Shown: positions 54,961 through 62,650 of the stretch, piece after piece
Layout: every line of letters begins with the position of its first letter
Numbering within the stretch: position 1 is the first letter of the stretch
Assembly: GCF_000262465.1 (NCBI RefSeq)
Contig: NZ_CM001489.1
Coordinates: 2,662,597 to 2,726,596 of the forward strand
Reading direction: 5' to 3'
Length of the DNA stretch: 64,000 nucleotides
Source: Frankia sp. QA3
GTDB lineage: Bacteria > Actinomycetota > Actinomycetes > Frankiales > Frankiaceae
The notes under the pieces: generated by a model
The model's database searches: none
What the model was told of the DNA's origin: nothing
What the model saw: the letters and a program-made list of their open reading frames with translations, nothing else
Translations under genes and position numbers: made by a program

Positions 54961-55047
54961 CTATGGCCTCATAGCAAGGACGCCGCTGACCTGTCCGTGC
55001 TGGTCGACGGCCCGGAGTAGGTAGATCCAGCGGCCGGCGACCTTCAT
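54961..55047 (-). pseudogene. IS6-family transposase core fragment
   Basis: Minus strand: MKVAGRWIYLLRAVDQHGQV followed by SGVLAMRP, which is the region around the first strand of the DDE core of IS6 transposases. About 29 codons remain. It is directly joined to an IS3 fragment, so one element inserted in or recombined with the other. Confidence 0.65.
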
Positions 55048-55170
55048 ACAACCTCTCCCGGCGCAGGATCGTACCCTTCGCCCCCGGCGACGTCGCCGCC
55101 TCATACTCGGCCAGGATCCGCGGCTTGTACGCCGGCGAGAACGACCGCCGCCGCGCCTTCGGCTCGACCT
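55045..55170 (-). pseudogene. IS3-family OrfA fragment
   Basis: Minus strand: RRRSFSPAYKPRILAEYEAA then TSPGAKGTILRRERLY, the N-terminal helix-turn-helix of IS3 OrfA. It ends at the junction with the IS6 fragment. The upstream part of the same frame (to 55,279) may be the rest of OrfA's N-terminus. Confidence 0.6.
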
Positions 55171-55359
55171 CCGGGTCCGGCCGGCGGCCACCGCCCTCAC
55201 GATCTCCCACCCGGACATCATCGACCAGGCCCCGCCCGGTCGTCACCGACACCACCACGCCCCGTTCGCAGCTACCCACTCCTTCAGGTTCACACCATGA
55301 TCATGGATCACTATCCGGCGCTACCAGGCACTGGATCGGCAACAGTCGTCAACCCCACC

Positions 55360-55614
55360 CTAGGACCGCGCGGGCCCCGCGGGGCAGCGCGAGGCGGTGC
55401 GGTCGGCAAGCCGCTCGAGCTCGTGGGCGTCCCGGGGCTGCCCGCAGCTGCGGCAGACGTCCACCCGCGGGGGCACCGGGCGCGCCGGCGCGTCGAGCGA
55501 ACCGAGCTGCGCCGGCCCCATGAAGCTCAACAGGAAACGGTAGAAACGGCTGGGCCGGTCCGCCGCCACGCCCGTCCCACCCGCCGCGCCGACGGTGCTG
55601 TCCTGACGCTTCAT
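55360..55614 (-). CDS. small protein with a CxxC zinc-ribbon-like motif, 84 aa
   Basis: ATG 55614 has GAGGGAGGG upstream with suitable spacing. The N-terminus is basic, followed by FYRFLLSFMGPAQLGSL and then the motif CRSCGQPRDAHELERL, and a second cysteine near the end (SRCPAGPA). The CxxC...C pattern resembles short zinc-ribbon proteins common in actinomycetes (CRxCGxPWDxHE...CP). It is divergent from the OhrR-type regulator gene at 55,771. The function is unknown. Confidence 0.65.
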   Translation of the reverse strand: MKRQDSTVGAAGGTGVAADRPSRFYRFLLSFMGPAQLGSLDAPARPVPPRVDVCRSCGQPRDAHELERLADRTASRCPAGPARS

Positions 55615-55770
55615 CCGTCGCCCTCCCTCATCGGCCGCCACGCGTGTCGCGTAGCCGGCCGAACCCTGGCGCCCGATTAGTTCGTGCACACAAGAATCGT
55701 ACGCGATTGCTTCGCTGACGTGCCAGGTATCCTGGACCATGACGCACGCCACGAAGGGAGGGACCGGCCC

Positions 55771-56247
55771 GTGATCGAGGACGACGCAAGCATCGGCGAG
55801 GACCTCGGGGAGGATCCCCTCGCGCTGGACCGACAGGTGTGCTTCGCCCTGTCGGTCGCGTCCCGGCTGGTGATCGGGGTGTACCGGCCGCTGCTGGAGC
55901 CCCTCGGTCTCACCCATCCCCAGTACCTGGTGATGCTGGCCCTCTGGGAACGCTCGCCGCGCTCGGTGAAGGACCTCGGCGCCGCCCTGCTCCTGGACTC
56001 GGCCACGCTCTCCCCGCTGCTCAAGCGGCTGGAGTCGGCCGGCTACGTGACCCGGCGCCGGGCCGCCACCGACGAACGCTTGCTGACCCTCGAACTCACC
56101 CCGGCCGGCAGCGCGTTGCGGCAGGAAGCACTGAAGATCCCCCGCGCCGTCGTCGATCGGCTGGGCGTAGAGGTCACCGATCTGCAGGACCTGCACGGCG
56201 CACTCACCCGGATCATCGAGGCCGCCCGCCAGGTACCGGCCCGCTGA
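55771..56247 (+). CDS. MarR/OhrR-family redox-type regulator
   Basis: 158 residues from GTG 55771, preceded by GAAGGGAGGG; an ATG 87 bases upstream is not needed. The N-terminus carries LDRQVCFALSVASR with Cys24 in the position of the peroxide-sensing cysteine of OhrR. The winged helix follows: HPQYLVMLALWERSPRSVKD, LGAALLLDSATLSPLLKRLE, AGYVTRRRAATDERLLTLEL. By analogy it would repress an organic-hydroperoxide resistance gene until the Cys is oxidised. No ohr gene is present nearby, so its target is elsewhere or lost. Confidence 0.85.
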   Translation: MIEDDASIGEDLGEDPLALDRQVCFALSVASRLVIGVYRPLLEPLGLTHPQYLVMLALWERSPRSVKDLGAALLLDSATLSPLLKRLESAGYVTRRRAATDERLLTLELTPAGSALRQEALKIPRAVVDRLGVEVTDLQDLHGALTRIIEAARQVPAR

Positions 56248-56307
56248 CGCCCACAGAATGGATTGGTAGCGGCACTTGGCGTGCCGTTCGTTGACGGCGA
56301 ACGAGAG

Positions 56308-56453
56308 TGTTGAAACGGCTGCGGTCCGTCCAGACGATCAGCACCGGGCACGCTCTGGTCCAGAACATCCGCCGCGGCCATTACGAACTTGCCATCGACA
56401 TCGACCCACAGCTTCGGCCAGCCGCCGCGTTCACCGAACTCGCCGCCGTCTGA
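56308..56453 (+). pseudogene. IS6-family transposase C-terminal fragment
   Basis: Plus strand: VLKRLRSVQTISTGHALVQN, IRRGHYELAIDIDPQLRPAA, AFTELAAV, stop. This is the best-preserved C-terminal end of the IS6 family in the window. Nothing before 56,308 matches the rest of the transposase. Confidence 0.7.
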
Positions 56454-57330
56454 CCGCCGATCACCGGGCTACTGGCATGCCTCGCTTCCTCCGAACACAA
56501 CACTGCCGGACAGCACATCGACGACGGCGACAATGGCACTGGTTCAACCGTGGCGGGTGTTCCCAGGCAGCGCAAGCCCGACCCGGGCAGCGCCGCCATA
56601 GCTCCAGGTACGCTCCTCGAATGTGCGCGGCGGGAAGAGGCCCGCTACTGAGCGGAGCACCACCGGCCGCACCGGATACGATCATCGCGATCAAGTGACG
56701 GCCCCTCCGGATCGGCTGGGAGCAGCGCCGAGGCCGTGCGCCAGCACTTGCGGGGCCGAACCTCCGACCGTCCGTTCTTCAGGCCGAACTGACCGTCATT
56801 TCAGCGTCCGTAGACGTGCGTCTTCGTGCGTGGAAGGCCGCTGACGTACGCGCTTGTCCGCCGGCGTTACTACACGTCAGGCCCAGCCCTCCGCCTTGAT
56901 CGATCAATGTCACGGCAAACAGCCGCGAACTCCGGCCGCGGGTCCGGTCCGTTACTCACCCAGCCCCCCGCCCGAGGTGATCCCGCGAGTGTCCGGCGAC
57001 ACCGGACACCCAGAAAATCCAAGACAGGGACGAAGCGATCAAATTCGTCATCAGCTCGGGTCGGCCGGCGTCCGCTGCTGCAAAAACCGGCGCTCGTCCC
57101 AGCTCTACGCGAACGCGCGGTGTCAGCCGCATACCGCCCGTTACGCGAATACGCGCGAGGGCACTGACGGACGTTTTGAGACTGCTGTGCGGCGTGTCAG
57201 CGAACCGACATCAAACGTGGCCTCGGGTCCCGCGCCGGGCCGCCACACAATGCTGGCCAGCCAATGTTGCCAGCCAATGCGGGACCTCCCTTCCCTGAGA
57301 CGGGCCGGGCGTCTCGCGACGAAGGAGACA
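56454..57330. other. long stretch without a supported gene
   Basis: About 880 bp. Several short open frames exist on both strands, but none has codon use, start signals or a family that I can support. Just before the HAF gene there is a duplicated element (GCCAGCCAATG twice within 57255-57280) and a GAAGGAG ribosome binding site. Confidence 0.5.
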
Positions 57331-58470
57331 ATGATGCCCGTAGCACCCTCCGCTGTGCGCGTCCGCGCAGCCACTCGTCTTGCAGCCGTAGCCGCTCTGG
57401 CCGTCGCGACCGGCGCGGTAGGCCTGGGCACTGCCGCCCAGGCCGCGACGCCCTCGCCGAGGAAGGTGCCGGCGGTGGACCTCGGGGCCCTGCCCGACCT
57501 GCCGACGACCGGTGCGGTGGACATCAACAGCCGGGGCGAGGTCATCGGACTGGGACAGGAGTCCGACCGCGCGTGGCCCCACGGGATCCACTGGCGCGGC
57601 GGACGGATAGAGCGGCTCCCGGACGGGGCAAACGTCGTCAGGTCCATCAATCAGGCCGGGCAGATCACGGGCATCGAGGGGCCCGTCAGCAGGACCAATG
57701 GCTTCGTGATCCCGCCCGGCGGCGCCCTGGTCGGCCTGCCCTTCCTGCCGTCCGACCAGAACGAGTCCGGTCTCGTCGTGGGCACGAGATATCCCATGTC
57801 CAACCTCCGGACCGTGGCCATGACCTGGTTCCGCGGGCACCTGCGCACGCTGACCCCGCCTGCCGGCTACGCCGTCTCGATCGCCACGGGAGTCAACGAG
57901 CGGGGTCAGATCGCCGGAACGCTCGAAGCCGACAACGGGGGGTCGCGCGCCGCGCTGTGGACCGACGGTCAGTGGACGGTGCTGCCGCTGCCGCCCGGAG
58001 CCGACAAGGCCTACGCCAGCGATGTGAATGACCGCGGCGACGTCGTCGGGCGTACCGACGCCGGCCTCCAGTACAACCCGACGATCTGGAGCCGCGGTCG
58101 GGCCCTCGTGATCAGCGACCGGACCGGCGAGGCAACCGCGATCAGCAACCGCGGGGACGTCATCGGCTACCTCGAGAGCTCCGACCAGCGCCACGCCTTC
58201 CACTGGCAAGGCGGGAGGCTCACGGAGATCAACCCTGACGGCACGGGCTGGTCCGATGCGGTCGACGTGACCGACGACGGCCTGGTCGTTGGGAACACGT
58301 CCGACAACACGCGGTCCCGCGGCTTCCGCTGGAACAACGGGCGGGTCGAGTTCCTCGGCGCACTCGGCGGAGCCGACAGCTACGCCAGCGCCGTCAACAA
58401 CCGAGGTCAGATCGTGGGCGCGGCCCTGCTGCCGGACGGACAGCGGCACGCGGCTCGGTGGAACCCCTGA
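57331..58470 (+). CDS. secreted HAF-repeat protein
   Basis: 379 residues from ATG 57331 (or 57334) after GAAGGAGACA; the longer open frame upstream has no signal. Residues 1-37 are a signal peptide with a basic start and a long hydrophobic stretch (AAVAALAVATGAVGLGTAAQA). About seven HAF-type repeats follow, each with a 'xxNxxGxxxG' core: INSRGEVIGLGQ, INQAGQITGIEG, VNERGQIAGTLE, VNDRGDVVGRTD, ISNRGDVIGYLE, VTDDGLVVGNTS, VNNRGQIVGAAL. This predicts a beta-propeller-like extracellular protein. Its ligand or activity is unknown. Confidence 0.88.
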   Translation: MMPVAPSAVRVRAATRLAAVAALAVATGAVGLGTAAQAATPSPRKVPAVDLGALPDLPTTGAVDINSRGEVIGLGQESDRAWPHGIHWRGGRIERLPDGANVVRSINQAGQITGIEGPVSRTNGFVIPPGGALVGLPFLPSDQNESGLVVGTRYPMSNLRTVAMTWFRGHLRTLTPPAGYAVSIATGVNERGQIAGTLEADNGGSRAALWTDGQWTVLPLPPGADKAYASDVNDRGDVVGRTDAGLQYNPTIWSRGRALVISDRTGEATAISNRGDVIGYLESSDQRHAFHWQGGRLTEINPDGTGWSDAVDVTDDGLVVGNTSDNTRSRGFRWNNGRVEFLGALGGADSYASAVNNRGQIVGAALLPDGQRHAARWNP

Positions 58471-58724
58471 CAGCCGGCTGCCAGCGTAAGCGACCCGCCG
58501 GGTAGCTGCCGCAAGAAGCCGAACAGAACCCTCGGTCCCGGCCGTTCGACGTAGCGGCCGGGACCGAGGCGAGCTGCGGCCGTGCAACATTGCCGCTGTA
58601 GCTGGTACCACATCAGGCTAGGTTCGCCCCGTCGACGATTCGGCCTGGCTGGAGGAGGGTTCGCCTCGGTTCTCGCCCCACAGGGCTCTGTTGCATGCGG
58701 CCAGAGCAGGACCGGCGTGCTGCT

Positions 58725-58976
58725 GGTCGGGCAGCACCTCACAGCCACGAACAGTGCCCGCCGATCGTCCAACAGGGCACCGTTCTCCAGAAGCGCCGAG
58801 ACCTCCCGCCACATCTCCCGCCACATCTCCTCGGCGGTGTGCAGGTTCAGAACGGGGTGCCGACCAACCTCCAGGCCCGCCGCCACCAGAACATGCCGGG
58901 CCGAGACCTTGTCCGGAAAGGCACTCGCCAGCGCGCGGACCTCACCGTCCGACAAACCGTCCACCAGCCGCACCAC
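58725..58976 (-). pseudogene. EAD1-like domain fragment (effector-associated domain)
   Basis: Minus strand from GTG 58976: VDGLSDGEVRALASAFPDKV, ARHVLVAAGLEVGRHP, then EMWREVSALLENGALLDDRR with a duplicated MWREMWRE. The order 'L...E.RALA..F....AR.LL.AAGL......W.....FWREV...L..G.L.DGR..L' matches effector-associated domain 1 of bacterial conflict systems. The rest of the frame is unrelated and no start signal is strong, so it is a remnant. A 12-bp tandem duplication in the DNA (58801-58830 region) produces the repeated MWRE. Confidence 0.45.
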
Positions 58977-59263
58977 CCCGTCTCGCCCAGCGCGCCGTCA
59001 CTCCGGTCGCGTCCCGCCGCCGGCCGACACGGACATCATCCACCGCCTCAAAGGATTGCGGTGGTGGCGGACTCCGTCAGGCTGGCCCGATCACGCCGTC
59101 GACGCCAAGCTGGACAGCGCCGGAGTGAAATGGTGGGTTCTTCCCTCAAAGGAGTGATCTACGTGCCGTTGCAGGTGATCGGCGTCAACGGCCGCACCCA
59201 GATGATCACCGCTGGACCGAAGACCCAGGTGGCCGCTGTCGTTCTTCCCACCATGGTCTCTTC

Positions 59264-60660
59264 GTGATCACCCGAGATCGGCTGTACGTCGGCGGCCGCT
59301 GGGTGGACAGCGACTCCACCGAGACCCTGACAGCGATCAACCCCGCGACCGAACAGGTCATGGGGGGTGGTGCCACAGGCGTCCGCGGGAGACGTCACCC
59401 GGGCGATCATGGCCGCGCGCGAGGCGTTCGACGACGGCCCTTGGCCCAGAATGAAACCGTCCGAACGGTCCCGCTTACTGATGCGGATGGCCGAGGTCAT
59501 GCGGCGACGTCAGGCCGAGCTCGTCGACCTCGACGTCGCCGAGGTGGGTCGAGCTCGGATGCTCGCCGAGTCGGTCTTCGTCGACGTGCCGATCGAGCAC
59601 TTCGAGGACATGGCCGAGCGGGTGCTGCTCTCGTTCGAGTTCGACGAGCCGATGCTGCCCTACGAGACCCCGCTCGGCGTCGGCCAGGGCGTCGTGCGCC
59701 GCGAGCCCTACGGCGTGGCTTCGATCATCACGCCGTACAACGCGCCGTTCTTCCTGGCCGCGTTCAAGCTCGCACCGGCGTTGGCCGCCGGGTGCACGAG
59801 GCCGTGCTCATGCCGTCGCCTTACACTCCCCTGTCGGCGTTCCTGGTCGCGGAGATCGCCGAGGAGGCGGGCCTGCCACCGGGAGTGTTCAACGTCGTCA
59901 TCGGCACGCCGGCGGCCGGTGAACTGCTCACCTCGCACCCAGCGGTGGACATCGTCAGTTTCACCGGCTCCGACACGGTCGGTCGCAAGATCGTGAAACA
60001 GGCGGCGGACACGCTCAAGAAGGTCGTGCTCGAACTGGGCGGCAAGTCGGCGAACATCGTCTGCGAGGACGCCGATCCGACCAAGGTGATTCCCGACGTC
60101 GTCATGAACTTCACGCTGAACTGCGGTCAGGGCTGTTCGATGCTGACCCGGACCCTCGTGCACGAATCGATCCACGACGACCTCGTCGCGGGTCTGAAGG
60201 GGGCCATGGACCATGTCAAGATCGGCGACCCGGCCGACCCGGCCGACCCGACGGTGACCATGGGCCCGCTCATCAGCGCCGCACAGCGGGACAAGGTGGA
60301 GACGCTCATCCGCGCCGGCCTCGACGAAGGAGCGCAGCTCGCCTACGGCGGCGGCCGCCCGACCCACCCGCCGACGGGCTTCTTCGTCGAACCGACCGTG
60401 TTCGTCGGGGTCGAGAACTCGATGACGATCGCGCAGCGCGAGTTCTTCGGGCCGGTCACCGTCGTCATCCCGTTCCGGGACGACGACGAGGCTGTCCGGC
60501 TGGCGAACGACAGCGACTTCGGACTCGGCGGCGGAGTCTGGTCAGGTGATCCGACGCGGGCCTACCGCATCGGGGGCCAGATCCGCGCAGGCATGGTGTC
60601 CCTCAACGGCGGCACCGGCGGACTCAGCCCACACGGACCCTTCGGCGGCTTCAGCACCCC
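59264..60660 (+). pseudogene. aldehyde dehydrogenase, frameshifted and C-terminally replaced
   Basis: The frame starts at GTG 59264 (MITRDRLYVGGRWVDSDS), shifts at about 59,355 in a run of G (one extra base), and continues as ASAGDVTRAIMAAREAFDDG through GVASIITPYNAPFFLAAFKL. It shifts back at about 59,795. The rest is a typical aldehyde dehydrogenase: VVLELGGKSANIV (general base Glu) and NCGQGCSMLTRTLV (the Cys nucleophile). The final part reads SLNGGTGGLSPHGPFGGF and then, instead of the family's last 20-30 residues, joins a membrane-protein sequence. Two frameshifts plus a lost end make it inactive. Confidence 0.85.
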
Positions 60661-61069
60661 ACCGACACACACGCCACAGCCGACACGGACAAACCGGCTG
60701 GGCCGACTGGCCACCACCGCTGTCCTGATCATCGGCGGCGGCGCCATCACGCTCGGAGCCTGGCTGGGCGGCGACCGGCCGCTGGCGCTTGCAATGGCTG
60801 TCTTTTACTTGGTAATCGGTGTCGTCACATTTGTGGTGTCCGGCGGCCGCAGCGACGTCGCGGCCCTCATGCGAGTGGCCGGTGACGAGCGGCAACGCTC
60901 TCTCGACCTACGCGCAACCGCCTTGTCCGCTCTGGCGATGGAAACGTTCTGACGCGGTGGCACGGTCATCGACCTGGCCAGCGGCGGGAGTGGCTACCCG
61001 TGGGCATTGGTCTGCGCGGTCGGAGGCGTGTCTGCCATCGCCCTGGCTGTCGTCTGGACCCGCCACTGA
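60661..61069 (+). pseudogene. small membrane protein (DUF2178-like), 5'-fused and frameshifted
   Basis: After the aldehyde dehydrogenase, the same frame gives TRTNRLGRLATTAVLIIGGG, then AMAVFYLVIGVVTFVVSGGR and AGDERQRSLDLRATALSALA. This is two membrane helices followed by the 'DERQR.ID..A' motif of DUF2178-type proteins. The frame stops at 60,950. The expected last helices continue in another frame (VIDLASGGSGYPWALVCAVG, GVSAIALAVVWTRH) up to TGA at 61,067-61,069. Both the start and the middle are damaged. Confidence 0.6.
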
Positions 61070-61079
61070 ACACGGACCC

Positions 61080-62177
61080 GACAACCGGACTCGATTGCTA
61101 CGGATCGTACGTCGCGGTACCGGGTCGGTGGTGACGTGGCGGCGGGCGCAGATGGTCCTGCTGTCCGCGCAGCGGATACCGGTGGCGAAGATCGCGCAGG
61201 TGACGTTCACGTCCGAGGACCGGGTCCGCGACGTGATCCATAACTTCAACGCCGACGGGTTCACCTCCCTCTACCCGAAGTACGCAGGCGGGCGGCCCAG
61301 GAAGTTCACCGTGGCGGAACGCCGGGAGATCAAGAAGATCGCGAAGTCGCGGCCCTCGGAGCACGGGCTGCCATTGTCGACCTGGAGCCTGTCCAAGCTG
61401 GCGGAGTTCCTGGTCGCGGAGGGGATGGTCGACGACATCAGCCATGAGGGCCTGCGGGTCGGAGCTCCGTGAGGAGGGCGTGTCGTTTCAACGGGTGAAG
61501 ACGTGGAAGACCAGCTCGGATCCGGAGTACGAGCCGAAGAAGGCCCGCGTCGAGCACCTGTACGCGATCATCGACGGTCAGGTCGTGCCCGAACCCGGCG
61601 AGCCGACGGTGGTGTTCGGCGTCGACGAGTTCGGGCCACTCAACCTGATGCCACGGCCTGGCCGGCAGTGGGCCGGGGTCGGGGGTGTCAAGACCGACCC
61701 GAAGCGAGGTCCGCGGCGCCGGCAGCGGGCGACGTACACCCGCACGCAGGGATGCGGCATCTGCTGGCCGCCTACGACCTGGGCAAGGACTGGATGTACG
61801 GGCATGTGAGGACCACGAAGAACCGCACCGTGTTCCTGACCTTCTGCCGCTACCTGCGCGGCCTGTACCCACCCGACGTGCGGATCGCGATCGTCGGCGA
61901 CGACTACGCACCCCATCTGTCGACCCGGGTCGATGGGCGGGTCGGGGCGTGGGCGGCGGCGAACAACGTCGAGATCGCCTACACCCCGACGAACAGTTCC
62001 TGACTCAACCGCATCGAGGCCCAGTTCACCGCGCTGCGTTACTTCGCGTTGGACGGCACCGACCACCGCAACCACCGCGCCCAGGCCAGCATGATCCGCC
62101 GCTACCTCGGCTGGCGGAACCGCCACGCACGCGACCAGAAACTACGCGCCGTCGTCGCCAGGGCGAACGTAGCCTGA
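61080..62177 (+). pseudogene. IS630-family transposase with frameshifts and stop
   Basis: The N-terminal part (RRAQMVLLSAQRIPVAKIAQ, FNADGFTSLYPKYAGGRPRK, LPLSTWSLSKLAEFLVAEGM) gives the DNA-binding domain. The reading then shifts at about 61,465 to the DDE part (VVFGVDEFGPLNLMPRPGRQ) and again at about 61,750 (HLLAAYDLGKDWMYGHVRTT, IVGDDYAPHLSTRVDGRVGA). Codon TGA at 62,001-62,003 lies where the family has Trp (NSS*LNRIEAQFTAL). The end is ARDQKLRAVVARANVA. Several events, so it is inactive. Confidence 0.85.
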
Positions 62178-62184
62178 TGCGGCA

Positions 62185-62505
62185 CTAGATGTTCGCGGTC
62201 GGGGTGAGGACGGCGGTGAGGAGGCCGGGGAAGCGGACGTCAAGGTCTTCGTAGCGGATGGTGACGACGCGGCGGCGACCCTCGACCGTGGTCGTGGTCA
62301 GGCCGGCCTCGCGCAGCACGCGGTAGTGGTGGGAGACGGTCGGGGCGCCGACCTCGACCCCCTCGGCGATCACGGAGCAGTCGACCGGGCCGGTCCGGGA
62401 GTACATCGCCTGCATCAGCGTGAGCCGGACCGGATCGGCCAGGGCGGCAAGGAGCGTGACCAGGTTGATCGAGTCACGGCTCGGCTGAGGGAGCTGTCGA
62501 GACAC
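62185..62505 (-). CDS. ArsR-family transcriptional regulator
   Basis: 106 residues, GTG at 62505. Winged-helix repressor: NLVTLLAALADPVRLTLMQA, SVIAEGVEVGAPTVSHHYRV, LREAGLTTTTVEGRRRVVTI. No metal-binding ELCVC motif is present, and only one Cys occurs (VDCSVIAE), so it more likely senses an organic ligand than a metal. It is divergent from the MFS exporter, with three direct repeats and the exporter promoter in the spacer. It probably represses that exporter. Confidence 0.9.
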   Translation of the reverse strand: MSRQLPQPSRDSINLVTLLAALADPVRLTLMQAMYSRTGPVDCSVIAEGVEVGAPTVSHHYRVLREAGLTTTTVEGRRRVVTIRYEDLDVRFPGLLTAVLTPTANI

Positions 62506-62527
62506 GGCGTGCTGCCCGGCTCAGCCT

Positions 62528-62564
62528 CTCAACCGACCACTCAACCGACCGCTCAACCGGTCGG
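62528..62564. repeat. three direct repeats in the ArsR/MFS spacer
   Basis: CTCAACCGACCA (62528-62539), CTCAACCGACCG (62540-62551) and CTCAACCGGTCGG (62552-62564). The third together with the second also makes an inverted element (ACCGACC...GGTCGGT). It is a likely ArsR operator. Confidence 0.7.
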
Positions 62565-62615
62565 TTCGCCGACCACCTCGTCGACCGCCCAGCGCGCTTC
62601 GCCCATCCCGATGCT

Positions 62616-62644
62616 TTGACACCCATCGAACTTACCCCTAGCCT
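62616..62644 (+). promoter_or_regulatory. sigma70-type promoter for the MFS gene, leaderless transcript
   Basis: TTGACA (62616-62621), a 17-base spacer and TAGCCT (62639-62644). The start site seven bases downstream would be the GTG start codon at 62651, which predicts a leaderless message. No ribosome binding site is present before the GTG. Confidence 0.65.
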
Positions 62645-62650
62645 CACGCT

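Noticed and set aside
58582-59157. Plus-strand frame ending in LKGLRWWRTPSGWPDHAVDA
   Set aside because: The end looks protein-like, but the first two-thirds is a shadow of the EAD1-like frame and no ribosome binding site is present; at most a small remnant.
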